From: Nymphalis io
Lineage: Eukaryota > Arthropoda > Insecta > Lepidoptera > Nymphalidae
Reading direction: 5' to 3'
DNA: 64,000 nucleotides
Assembly: GCF_905147045.1 (NCBI RefSeq)
Contig: NC_065911.1
Span: 4,526,001 to 4,590,000, forward strand
Position numbers and translations under genes: made by a program. Of this stretch, positions 37,301-45,966 are shown piece after piece (the stretch's first letter is position 1; each line of letters opens with the position of its first letter). The notes under the pieces were generated by a model that was given only the letters and a program-made list of their open reading frames with translations, was not told the DNA's origin and searched no databases.

Positions 37301-40300
37301 TCCAGTTACTTGGTTATGTCTGACCTATCTTCATAAAGATTAAACCGAAATCCTTCCAAAACTCCATATAAATATATATCATAATATTTATTATTTACCT
37401 TTCAATAAGGCTTCGGATCCTAATCTTCGGATAAGTTGCATTTGTCTGTCATTCGGCTGGTCTAAACCGAGATCATGATAGTTCTCTCCCGACTGTAAGC
37501 CTGAACTTCGTCGTCTTGGACGTTCTTCTTCCACATGCTGGTGATTTGTTAGAGTACATCTGAAAATTTAAAAAAGTTTAAAAACTACATTTTTAATTGG
37601 TTTTCTAAAAAAGTAAAGTAGTAAATATTCCACTGATGAATTAAGGCCTGCTTTAATTTTATTTTGAGGAGAATATTTGGAGCCTCAAGCTGCTTGTTGG
37701 GTACATACGTGACATATTTCAATTCGACACGTGGAAGTTTTCTCACGGTGTTTTCCTTTACCGCCGAGCACGAGATGAATTATAAATATAAATTAAGCAC
37801 ATGATGTAACACAGCGGCGCTCGCCCGCGTTTATACCCTTCATTAAAGATTGATATATTCTCACCACTGGGCCATCTCGTCTAAAAAAGTATTTCATGTC
37901 TATTTATATATGTCTCTAAATACTTACTTCCATCTGGCCAATCCAGTGGCACCACCTGGACAAGGTTGGACTGCGTATGTTCCAGCCATAGTCCAGTTCC
38001 AATGAAGACCACGAGCATTGATTTGAGGACAGTACGCTCTTCTTCCCAACGACGGGGTTGCACTTGTTGCTAAAAGAGGATAATACCCATTATCATCATA
38101 TACAATTACTCTTTATACTAATTTAACGTCTTTTTTGTTTATTCCAAAATTAATTATACAAAATTTAATTCTAATATTTGTATCTTCCAAAAAGTTTATA
38201 TAATTAAAATTAAAATCCAATATTTCACTTTAATATTTATGTTGCAAGATCGTTTCTGATCCATAATTTTTGAAGAAGTATTAAAAATTGCACACTACTG
38301 CTAATGCCTTAAAACTAATAAAATAGCCCACTTATTTATAGTAATATTAATGATTACACTTACAAAATGCTTTATCGAAATCATCAATACCATCCGGGTC
38401 AGGACGGTTTTCTTTAGGAAGCATATGGATAGGCGATGTCGGATCAGAATCTTCATCTTTAGGAGCCCAGTGTAGAGTCTCATCAGTAACTGCTGCTGCA
38501 AATATTATAACTCCAACTTAGTCATATTAATTATTTAGCATATAATACGCAGATAAATATCTCGATCGATTTCGACCACACAGACAAACACAGATTCACT
38601 CTCATAATCCGATGGAACGGCAACCCGACACGACCGGAGAGATCCGATTTGGGTTTTGAACACAAGACAGTCAGACAGACAGTACACTACGTAGATTGTT
38701 TTGTTCAGTCGGTTATCGTAATGCTGTTGAATACTTACAAGTTTCATCGTCCTTTTCTTTGGGTTTATCCATCTTAGGACTTTCTGGTTCAATAACCTTA
38801 GGCGTTTCTTCTTTTATCTCTGGTATTTTGTCTAAGGTACTTTGTGGTGGTTCCCTTTCAGATGATGAGTCTGGTTGTCTTGTTGTTGTTTTCTATAATA
38901 AAATATTGAATAGATTGAAAAATATGTGAAACAAATTGCAATAATAATGAAAGAACAAAACGATTGTTAACTCATGAAAATAGTCAAGATATTTATAAAT
39001 ATGCTTATAGTGTACCTTAGTGCCAATGTTTCCTAGCTGTACTTCGGGTGGCAGGGTAATATGAGGTCTAAATGTCGGTGGCGTAATAACTGTGGGCTTC
39101 TTCTTCTCTTGTTGAGTAAGCACCGGGCTTTTAGGTATCGGGGGTGCAGTAGACCTCCAGACGGTTGGTTGGGAGGTTATCAGCCATGGCGGTGATGGCC
39201 TTGTTGTTGTACTAGTTGTGGATGCTAGAAAATACAGATTTATTCAATGTTATTATTCAATTCATATCATAATCACTTAAGACATAGTAACTAAGTTCCT
39301 GTCAAGTTGATTAATCTTGTTACGTCATGAATAACTTGTTATGTCTTACCTGGTACGCACTGGTAGTGGGCTTCTAAATATTTAAGCGTGTTCGGACATG
39401 GGTCACCGAACATGTTTGTACTTGCTAATATACTGCAATTTTGGTGCATGCTACATCTGAAACCAAGAATATTTATGGTAAAATTATTTCAATAGATGTT
39501 ACTTCAAAAAGAATGATAAATGTGACGTAGTTATTTGAAAATTCAAAAAAAATAACAGCCAGTAAATATAATTAGTTGGGTTATAAAAATCTTATCTCCT
39601 TTCAGGGAATTATGAAGGAGATTAATAAGACTAGTTTATTGAAGATCGGAAATTAAGAAAATAAAAAATATCTACACGAGATATTATATTTTAGATCGAC
39701 TACGAGAGAAATATTACCACGAATATAACTCTTGAATAAGACGTTCTCTAAATCTGTTTTCTGCAAAATGTCAGCTGTTTAACTGAATTGTAATTTTCCT
39801 TAATTGGTTTAAATCAACAGTCCTAATGTAATCCTAATATAACTTAAGCTAGAAAGAAAAACAATATACAAAGTAACGACGTCCCATACTTACTGATTTA
39901 TTTTCACGAGCAAATGATTTTGTAATTTGGAAATAAACTATCAACAGCATAATTACAGGGCGCGTCATTTATCAACAATCAATTTAGGCGTCGTTTACAC
40001 GAGTGAGGGGTATTTTATTGGCAATCTGTCGGGTAACGTGATAAAGTTGGGAGAATATTTAATTTTCGGCGTCACCGACGCTGGGATAATCATTGACATC
40101 GTGTTATACGATTTGTTCTTTATGGACTTTATAAAAAACGGTAACTTAATTTGACCTGTATATTTTGTAAGGTCATTTTACAATGAATAAAAAAACCAAT
40201 GTCAAAGCCAAGATAGAAGCGATATTGTTTTAATTTGATGTTTGAAGCTAAGCCCGGCTTCACATACAATTTTCCTTACGTTGTTTTACTTCATTACCGG

Positions 40301-42538
40301 GAACAATATACCTTATAAGCAAATAAAGCATATATTTAACTGATTACTTGTAGTCTCAATTAAAACCAGTGACGAGGTTCCGATTCACCAATCACTTCAC
40401 TTTGTATTTTTTTTATTGAACATCAATAATGTTTAATATCGAGATTTATTTGGATAGTTTATTTTGGATATTTTTAAATTTATTTTATTTCCAAAAATGC
40501 GTAGCGCTTCCAAGGGTCCTATATAAGATTATATTGACAGTTTTTTTTATCATAGCTGTGTGAGACATTTATACAAGGGTACGTTTCATGTTTCATATTT
40601 AAAAATTGATTTGAATAAATTGTTGTGTTTTCTGAGGTGATATGGATGTTGCTAGATCACGTGAATATCTGATCTCTACCTAAGTAGATTTAAACATCTC
40701 GCACATATTTTAATTAGATACCAGAAGAGCGTCCGATATTAAGATAACGTGGATTAGATTGAAATAAGCTTTATGGTATTTAGGCTCAATAGCTCAGAGG
40801 TATTTGGCTGTAGATGTTTTCAAGAACTATCACAAATTTTAAGTACACTTTGTAGTAAGAGAGAAACTAACATTGTTAATGACAGGTAATATTTATAATA
40901 GTCTCGAACGAAACTGGCTAGTGATTAAACAAGCGCAATCGTTTGGTAAATCTTATTATTTGTCTGTGGTCAGAATAAAGCCACGTCTACACAATGTAAC
41001 CAACAATTCCATTACCGCAATAATACCAACGTAACAAATTAAACCGCAATATAGACATTTAATCCCGATATAGTTGCAAGTATTATTTTAGCTAAAATTG
41101 CAATTTGAATAAGGTCTCATTCACATTGATTTAAATAAGTAATAATATAACTGATAACGTTTCAATAGTTTAAATTTAGAACGCCTTTGATAATCTTAAT
41201 TAATAAAAAAATGCATTCATAATAATTGTATATATTGATAGCTGGCGTGATATTGACTAGATTCTGCCTCATCTTGCATTTGTACACTGAAATGAAAAAT
41301 CTTTTTCCATCTTAATATCTTTTTTTATCTTTATTACTACAGGTGCTCTCCCTTATTCTCGTAATCCGATGGGACAGTCGGACACGACCGAAAAGAGTTC
41401 AGACGCAGGACCAACGGCTTTACGTGCATAACCCACGACCTCGGGATCTGTGGCCTTATACCTAGCCACTATACCAACGAGGCAGCCATTTAATTGCCTA
41501 ATTAATTAATACATTTCGACAATGAATGCAACAAGTTATGTTTTGGTGGAATAGGTTTATATACAAATATATGTATATAACAAAAGCCATACAACAGTGC
41601 ATTGGTTATATAAAACAGTAATAATTAATTAACATTAATACAATCGACCTTTGTCTACGGTACAAAGGCAATAAAAGAACAATGAGCGAGACAGAGATAT
41701 CGGCTTTTTGATTAACTACGTGAGATTTATATTAGATCACAATAGATGATATCTATCTATTATTTTAAGATTGCATTCTTGTCTTATTGCAATATTATCT
41801 GATTTCGTGGAAATACTATTGAGTATATGTAGATATACTAAATATATATATGTACTTTTATATCTGTTTGTCTGTATTACATATGTCTAGCTGTTATTCA
41901 CATCATAAATTGGATATACAAAAATTAAGTTATATATCTATAATAATAATAATATCCTGAGACATTTTTCACACACCGCCATCTGATCCCAAATTAAGCT
42001 TGTACAAAGCTTGTGCTATGGAAACCAGACAACTGATATACTACATATACTACTTTTTTTTTTTATTACACCCAGACTCAGGACAAACAGACATGTTCGT
42101 GCACACAAATGTCTGTCCTGGGTGGGAATCGAACCCACAACCTTCGGCGTGAAAGGCTAAGTGTTCTACCAACCACGCCAACCGGCTCGTCAAATTACAT
42201 ATATCTTATACATATATATATAATGTTCCTAGTTTTTGGTTTAAAAGTATAGAATGAATGTTAATTTGAGGTAATTAAAAAGATCTAACCATTACGGACG
42301 CCGTTAATCCTCAATTATACAGCAATGTAATGACAAAGAAATGTATACCTGCTGTGTAAAACCCGTAAACTCCTCGTGCTCATGCAGTTCACACTCCAGT
42401 CGGTATTGCCGTGGTCATTGCAGATGGTGATCGAGAACCTGCCATAGTTCGCCCTGATGAGATGAATGACTGAACCTTCGCTGCAACCGATTTTCAGAGT
42501 CTTCCCTTCACAAGCGTACGCTGTTTCGTATCTCGGTT
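27455..42538 (-). CDS. Cirl: Latrophilin / Cirl, adhesion GPCR (23 exons; N-terminal signal-peptide exon missing)
   Basis: Twenty-three exons (listed separately) with GT-AG borders and matching phases give 1550 codons and one stop. Order, in residues of this partial protein: SUEL/rhamnose-binding lectin about 1-97; Thr/Pro- then Glu/Lys-rich stalk about 98-263; HormR 276-312; GAIN about 445-722 with a GPS whose cleavage HL|T falls at 722/723 (plus-strand 33996); the tethered agonist begins TNFAILMDV; seven membrane segments about 745-985; cytoplasmic tail 990-1550. This is the full latrophilin architecture. In Drosophila, Cirl tunes mechanosensation in chordotonal neurons and lowers cAMP (known for the family). 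The reading begins inside a codon (2 nt), so the signal-peptide exon is further upstream. Introns hold family A, B, C and D SINEs. Exons 17 and 20 are strikingly GC-rich compared with their neighbours. Convergent with myoglianin. Confidence 0.96.
29356..29647 (-). CDS. Cirl: Cirl exon 22: cytoplasmic tail
   Basis: Encodes YNLQPDVSRWNLRPTAPIYV, then a Ser/His-rich part (HSSSHSHSIASMHSY) and SCYSNKMAASIGTNEWTLMA. Donor TGGAAG|GTGAGG in phase 0. Intron retention would add VRGGRHY and stop at 29332. Confidence 0.87.
30333..30700 (-). CDS. Cirl: Cirl exon 21: Asn/Ala-rich cytoplasmic tail
   Basis: Encodes NSASTSMTASTTSNVVINN, an Asn-run (VVVNNNNHNNNNVINN), an Ala run and HSYHSHRNRRNSQDNQNFG. The 3' end is set at TTC|GTACGT (30333), which with the acceptor CAGAG at 29648 keeps frame through QQGSYNLQPDV. 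Other pairings of neighbouring AG/GT are possible. If the intron is retained, the frame ends after GSYVFRI at 30314. Confidence 0.85.
31198..31377 (-). CDS. Cirl: Cirl exon 20: proximal cytoplasmic tail (GC-rich)
   Basis: Encodes FQKEVARLCRRHPWLSCCL, then a Pro/Asp/Arg-rich stretch ending DVIDPRDVT. RRHPWL matches the juxtamembrane tail of insect Cirl. A second AG 6 nt inside the exon (TTCCAG) could also serve as acceptor in frame. Very GC-rich. Donor CACG|GTGAGT. Confidence 0.9.
31610..31778 (-). CDS. Cirl: Cirl exon 19: TM6 and TM7
   Basis: Encodes VWLNSSIVLAILLGLTWTFG, then NEQSVGVAYAFTILNSLQGL and FIFIFHCLQNEI. LGLTWTFG (TM6) and the NSLQG.FIFIFHC end of TM7 are diagnostic of adhesion GPCRs. 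Ends in phase 0 at AATC|GTAAGT. Confidence 0.96.
32084..32181 (-). CDS. Cirl: Cirl exon 18: TM5 and third intracellular loop
   Basis: Encodes FNWVFLSMVIYMMCRHSTV, then SVKTKENNKLYKI. VIYMMCRHS is the familiar end of TM5 in latrophilins. Acceptor ATTTCAG, donor TAAG|GTATGA. A family A SINE lies in the intron upstream (32261-32461). Confidence 0.94.
32261..32461 (+). repeat. Family A SINE-like element in the Cirl intron before TM5 exon
   Basis: TGGTGGTAGAGCTTTGCGCA head, GTACCACCCACTCATCAGAT, GTTCCGGTTTGAAGGGTGAG, ending at TATGGGCGTTGGTG. A close match to consensus with about 30 bp missing in the middle and no tail. Antisense to Cirl. Confidence 0.9.
33012..33226 (-). CDS. Cirl: Cirl exon 17: TM4, second extracellular loop, start of TM5 (GC-rich)
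   Basis: Encodes GFQLYAMLQEVFEPERPRAR, then APALVVLVSAACFPAGYG, CWLTTDHLF and LTFVVPAAVVLG. The CWL motif pairs with the TM3 cysteine. Codons are almost all G/C-ending, unlike the adjoining exons. Acceptor TCGGCAG, donor GGGA|GTGAGT. Opposite-strand ORFs here are GC artefacts. Confidence 0.94.
33464..33629 (-). CDS. Cirl: Cirl exon 16: TM2 and TM3
   Basis: Encodes LIHKNLCVCLLIAEIVFMAG, then CGVVAGLLHYFFLAAFAWMF, the second and third membrane segments with the conserved TM3 cysteine and HYFFLA.FAWM(F)LEG. Acceptor TTTTTCAG, donor GAAG|GTATGT. Confidence 0.96.
33844..34069 (-). CDS. Cirl: Cirl exon 15: GPS cleavage site, tethered agonist, TM1
   Basis: GWSSEGCQVEW, then TGCACSHLTNFAILMDV is a complete GPS: four cysteines and two tryptophans (with exon 14) and the His-Leu|Thr cleavage triad. 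Autoproteolysis is therefore expected. TM1 follows (LLTFIGCAISAVALLAAILV). Acceptor TTCACAG, donor GAAG|GTAAAC. Confidence 0.96.
34123..34390 (+). repeat. Family A SINE-like element in the Cirl intron at the GPS
   Basis: TGGTGATTGGGCTTTGTGCA to CCTTATCTTTTTTATAAAAA, with GTGTTCCGGTTTGAAGTGTG inside. Diverged. Antisense to Cirl, between the two exons that build the GPS. Confidence 0.85.
34490..34617 (-). CDS. Cirl: Cirl exon 14: GAIN before the GPS
   Basis: Encodes VISASLGNGRHIQLSQMVRL, then LKTENVTNPSCVFWDYTL. The C.FWD that opens the GPS motif is at the end; the NVT sequon is in the usual place. Donor CA|GTGAGT splits a His codon. Confidence 0.94.
34847..35028 (-). CDS. Cirl: Cirl exon 13: GAIN subdomain B
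   Basis: Encodes VDLVRIVFFAFDRLEEILPP, then a Ser/Thr-rich loop and VTRVLNSK. VRIVFFAFDRLEEIL is a conserved GAIN strand/helix. Acceptor ATTTCAG, donor TAAG|GTAAGT. Confidence 0.92.
35405..35527 (-). CDS. Cirl: Cirl exon 12: GAIN subdomain B
   Basis: Encodes CLSVRVLEVKNVEDETFPS, then QEQWKASEDTITIPKAALL. Beta-strand part of GAIN with the I-P-x-x-A-L pattern. Acceptor TTCTAG, donor TTAG|GTATGT. Confidence 0.92.
35611..35778 (-). CDS. Cirl: Cirl exon 11: GAIN subdomain A helices
   Basis: Encodes GSNLLEESQRASWSDLSAD, then ALLTQLEEHAFLLADAV and ILQIVKNI. Helical GAIN-A signature (W.DL....R...AS.LL..LEE.AFLLA). Donor ATTT|GTAAGT. Confidence 0.93.
36173..36332 (-). CDS. Cirl: Cirl exon 10: GAIN subdomain A
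   Basis: Encodes VTSSKTLYGGDMMTTTSIMK, then LAQRMSQNVQTFPDPRQKE and MLLGVIKT. GGDM followed by helices is the standard latrophilin GAIN start. Acceptor TTCAAG, donor ACAG|GTAAGT. Confidence 0.93.
36450..36580 (-). CDS. Cirl: Cirl exon 9: start of GAIN subdomain A
   Basis: Encodes SDAIPEWHGATPDLSECRSV, then WLNSLEARV and LLSISNDLAQ. The C..W pattern and helix are typical of the region before GAIN in latrophilins. Ends in phase 0 at GCGCAG|GTATTT. Confidence 0.9.
36807..36914 (-). CDS. Cirl: Cirl exon 8: HormR-GAIN linker
   Basis: Encodes GRDGDSSEHLIDYRGTASMS, then NHNLVVNGDLMY. Acceptor GAATTCAG, donor TACT|GTAAGT. Short exon, supported by phase. Confidence 0.85.
37068..37312 (-). repeat. 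Family B SINE, degraded, in a Cirl intron
   Basis: On the plus strand: TCATCTCCTCTTCAAGACAA, CCACGCCGCTCCAATGCGGG, TTTTCCTTCACAACC and GCCCGGGTGTAAATCTGC. Same strand as Cirl. Confidence 0.75.
37399..37559 (-). CDS. Cirl: Cirl exon 7: after HormR
   Basis: Completes HormR (KCTLTN) and continues through an Arg/Glu-rich link to MQLIRRLGSEALLK. Acceptor TTTTCAG, donor AAAG|GTAAAT. Confidence 0.9.
37648..37880 (-). repeat. Family B SINE, degraded, in a Cirl intron
   Basis: Plus-strand landmarks: TTTTGAGGAGAATATTTGGA, CGGTGTTTTCCTTTACCGCC, GAGCACGAGATGAATTATAA, GGGCCATCTCG. The A box end is intact; the B box is diverged. Confidence 0.8.
37928..38069 (-). CDS. Cirl: Cirl exon 6: HormR domain
   Basis: Encodes YCPQINARGLHWNWTMAGT, AVQPCPGGATGLARW, the hormone-receptor (HRM) motif with its Trp and Cys pattern; the closing KC comes from the next exon. 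Acceptor CTTTTAG, donor GGAA|GTAAGT. Confidence 0.95.
38364..38495 (-). CDS. Cirl: Cirl exon 5: stalk before HormR
   Basis: Encodes SAVTDETLHWAPKDEDSDPT, then IHMLPKENRPDPDGIDDFDK. The acceptor is a run of three CAGs (TTTGCAG CAGCAG), so one or two residues may be alternatively spliced without changing frame. Donor TTTT|GTAAGT. Confidence 0.85.
38575..38660 (-). repeat. Family C SINE fragment in a Cirl intron
   Basis: CACTCTCATAATCCGATGGA and CGGCAACCCGACACGACCGG belong to the family C 3' body. Confidence 0.75.
38739..38892 (-). CDS. Cirl: Cirl exon 4: acidic/basic stalk
   Basis: Acceptor ATTATAG, donor ACTT|GTAAGT. Encodes KTTTRQPDSSSEREPPQS, then Glu/Lys/Pro-rich PEIKEETPKVIEPESPKMD. Poorly conserved type of linker; supported by splice sites and phase. 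Confidence 0.85.
39016..39224 (-). CDS. Cirl: Cirl exon 3: Thr/Pro-rich stalk
   Basis: Acceptor TTTTCTAG, donor ACTAAG|GTACAC. Encodes ASTTSTTTRPSPPWL, PTVITPPTFRPHITLPPEV: a low-complexity, probably O-glycosylated linker after the lectin. The phase is consistent on both sides. Confidence 0.9.
39350..39456 (-). CDS. Cirl: Cirl exon 2: end of lectin domain
   Basis: Encodes RCSMHQNCSILAS, NMFGDPCPNTLKYLEAHYQC, the conserved C-terminal half of the lectin fold with its cysteines. Acceptor TTTCAG, donor CCAG|GTAAGA. A 2.9-kb intron with SINEs separates it from the previous exon. Confidence 0.95.
41340..41487 (-). repeat. Family C SINE, 5' part, in the Cirl lectin intron
   Basis: CGTAATCCGATGGGACAGTC, GACCAACGGCTTTACGTGCA and the head complement ATACCTAGCCACTATACCAACGAGGCAG. 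Confidence 0.85.
41951..42189 (-). repeat. Family D tRNA-derived SINE, in the Cirl lectin intron
   Basis: The minus strand begins CGAGCCGGTTGGCGTGGTTG and carries the B box GGTTCGATTCCC, then ACATTTGTGTGCACG, and ends CAGGATATTATTATT. It resembles Metulj-type lepidopteran SINEs (name by resemblance). ORFs here are spurious. Confidence 0.87.
42349..42538 (-). CDS. Cirl: Cirl exon 1 of those seen: SUEL lectin, N-terminal part
   Basis: Acceptor CTTTCAG, donor AGCAG|GTATAC. Encodes PRYETAYACEG, IGCSEGSVIHLIRANYGRF, ICNDHGNTDW and LRVLHS, the near-invariant latrophilin lectin core. It starts with 2 nt of a split codon and ends with 2 nt. Confidence 0.95.
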
Positions 42539-43160
42539 CTGAAAGAAATATAAATATATCAGACTTTTTAATTTGGTAGCTTTACATTTAAATTTAATGA
42601 GTTTCGATTGGTTCTGATATTTTTTTGTGAATAAATGCCTTTTTTTCTGAACACATACACGTAAAGGAATATAATAATAATAAGAAATACATATATATAT
42701 ATATATTGTATCATTTAATATGAATATGTCGATTTAAGAATTCTTATTATTTAAGATTACTTGAATGAAAAATATGTAGTACACAAATATTTGATACACG
42801 AAGACTTACAAGAGATTTTTATTTAATTTAAGGAATTACTAATATTCCTATTTCCCCCTCCAATTCAATAAACGTCCAGCTTGTGTTAGGAGTGGGGACA
42901 ACATTAGCCCAAGGGGTAAGCATCGAACCTGAGACTGTGAGTAATGCTTTGTTCAAACTGTCTGGACCACTTGACAAATATTCTAAAAAAAAATTGTAAT
43001 AATGTGTTTCGCAATGTTCCAGTTTGAACAGTATTTGAGCCAGTTTATGGTACAAGATAAATAACGTCTTATTTCAGGTGCAATTTTACTATAATCTAGT
43101 GCAATTTGTAATTAAATGTTGATATTAACAACAAACGTAACACTATATTATAAAATAATA

Positions 43161-43412
43161 ATATCCTGGGACATTATTCACACACGGCCATCTGATCCCA
43201 AGCTAAGCAGAACTTGTATGGAAACCAGACAACTGATATACTACATATACTACTTTTCTTTTGTAAATACATACTTATGTAGATAATTACACCCAGACTC
43301 AGGGCAAACAGACATGCATGTGTGCATGAAGCACACAAATATCTGTCCTGGGTGGGAATCAAACCCACAACCTTCGGCGTGGAAGGCAAATAGCTAACAA
43401 TGCCAACCGACC
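43161..43412 (-). repeat. Family D tRNA-derived SINE, second copy
   Basis: Same structure as 41951-42189, including TGTCTGTCCTGGGTGGGAAT and the TATCCTGGGACATTATTCAC end. The tRNA head is shortened (AAGGCAAATAGCTAACAATG). Confidence 0.87.
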
Positions 43413-44980
43413 CAATTAATACATTAAAACACATGTTAATTTCAATTTACGTACATCTCAATATAGTAAAGTCTAATGAAATGGAATAGTTACGATGAAT
43501 TAAATAACATTCACTACTCAATTATATAATTTAAAATATTCAATTATGTAAGTTAAATATATTAAATTAAAGAACAATATACAATTTAAATAGCAAATAA
43601 GAGCAGACTTCAAATGTTGAAAGTCATGCAAACTTTTCGCGAAGCTTTCAATTTCTTGAAAGGCTACAATTATGAAAAGATGTTTGCGTACAATTTTTGT
43701 AGGCATATCTTCAATCAATTTATCTTGTTGAAACCAGTGAAAAAAATACTTTTTGCGGTCAGCGAATTCAACGGCACAAATAGCCTAGTACCTAACTACG
43801 TTTCCCGAAAACAAGCTGGCGTAGCATAGCTATTCATTCCTGGCAGCGTTCGCTCCAGAAAAACAACGCATTGAAAACATCGCACCAAAAATAAATCCAA
43901 TTAAACGGACCCGACATTGTTCATCGGATCGTTACGTCCAGAAACCATTTACCAATTCAAAAGCAAACACCCAATGAAAGACAAAACGTAAAAAAACTGT
44001 CGACTCAACGTTTCATAATCAATTTCTGGACGATTCATCAGCTTGAGAACAAACAAGGGCGTGAAACAATATTTTCCCAAACTAGAACGCTATACATCGA
44101 CGTCAATTTCCCTGGATTAGTTTTTAAACGTGAAATTTAAGATGCAACGGATGAGTTCCTAAGAAGATTTATCGTTTTAACTTCATAGCGGGTTAGGTGT
44201 GCATATTCTGGATAGGATATAATAAATCTGGGCAAATTAATGACAGCACCGACAGATCGTTTAAGCCATTTTCGCTACGTCATACAGCGAAATGAGGGCC
44301 CCTAACAATACATAATATACTGCAGTGAATCTTATAATAGGGTTGCTTCTGATCTAAATTAGAAAAGTGTCGATAAACTTAGTATGTAGCGTTAAGTTGT
44401 TCAAGGAATAATTTCCTTTTACATACGATGTAAAGCGACGAAAAAAATGGAGTTATTAATCCGAAGTTCATAAGTAAATTAACGTTGCGATAAAATACCG
44501 ATAAGGTTGAATAATAAATTACGTTGAGTATAAAACATTAGTAGAACACGGTTGTAATCAAAGTTCCCCAATGTAACGTTACTATTTTTACAACGAATTT
44601 ATAGTAAATTTAAGAACGTAAAGTGATGTGTCGATAATTACACATCGATTACTTGACTAAAAATGTTACATTCGATTTTATCGTTCGTAGGACTTTTCTA
44701 AATGAATAATGTATAAATGGTTTTAATTACGAATATTGTCAGCATAGATTTGTTGGATTTGTGATATAAATAATTTTGTGTGTCCGCTGTATTGTTTTGT
44801 TAAGACAATTAGCGTCTTCGTTGTAGACGAAGAGAATTTTGATTATAGTGTAAGTGACGGATTGAATTACTAAAATAACGACTGTTTAAATTATTAATAG
44901 CTAGCTTGTATTTGATTTTAATTACAATTTTATTTTACCTATAATAATATAAATCGTATGTTATGTTTTTTATTGAGGTC

Positions 44981-45205
44981 TTTTTTTTATAGATTAGGAA
45001 GGCGGACGAGCATATGGGCCACCTTATGGTAAGTGGTCACCAACGCCCATAGACATTGGCATGTAAAAATGTTAACCATTGCTTACATCACCAATGCGCC
45101 ACCAACCTTGGGAACTAAGATGTTATGTCCCTTTTGCCTGTAATTACACTGGCTCACTCACCCTTCAAACCGGAACACAACAAGACCAAGTACTGCTGTT
45201 TACTG
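44981..45205 (-). repeat. Family A SINE-like element
   Basis: Plus strand: TTTTTTTTATAGATTAGGAA, GGCGGACGAGCATATGGGCC, TGGTAAGTGGTCACCAACGC, ACCCTTCAAACCGGAACAC. The 5' head is missing. Confidence 0.92.
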
Positions 45206-45801
45206 TTACTGTGTTTTTTTTATTTTTTTTTTTATAAATTTATTCTATTAATATCCCACATTGCACAATTAATATTAACCATATGTTTGTCTCGAAATTG
45301 GTCTAAGGATTTCGAGTAAACTGCTTAAGGGGACTTGATAGATGGATATAGAAAGCTGATATCTTGGGAGTAATTTGTCAGACGCTAAAGTAGTCACATA
45401 CAAGCAACCCAAGGACAACCAGTGTATTCCAATCAATTATAATTTATTTATAGAAGTAAAACAGTATAGAAAAAAAGTTGGATTTAGTTTTAACGTCAAA
45501 GTTTTATGTCTTAATAGCTCAACGGTAAACGTGCTTACTTAAATGTTAAAGTGACCCGTTAGCATCTTAGTAGCTTTAGTACGCATTAATGAGGAAAGTA
45601 AGTATATTTTCTATTTTGATTTTGATATTTATTTTTGGTTAAGTGTTTATTCATCATTATTGTTTAAATTATTTCCATCTTCGATACTGACATTTTAGAT
45701 GTATAGTTGTACAGACATATATGGTCATTTATATATTTATAATCGTGATTATCGTTTTAATGTATAGTATACTGATGATTTCAATAGACATGATGAGAAT
45801 G

Positions 45802-45966
45802 ACCAACTGCACGGGCCATATTACAGCGCTCAAGTGTGTGAGTGCAAACACAGGTGCCCTATCTAATCCTCCACTCTGATAATCCATTGGTACGGCAATC
45901 AGACTTGACCAGAGAGAGTACAAGTACAGCACTAGCGGCGTTACGTGCTTTCCGAGGCATGTAAGC
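45802..45966 (-). repeat. Family C SINE, partial and diverged
   Basis: GCTCAAGTGTGTGAGTGCAA, TCTGATAATCCATTGGTACG and CGTTACGTGCTTTCCGAGGC. The tRNA head is lost. Confidence 0.8.
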
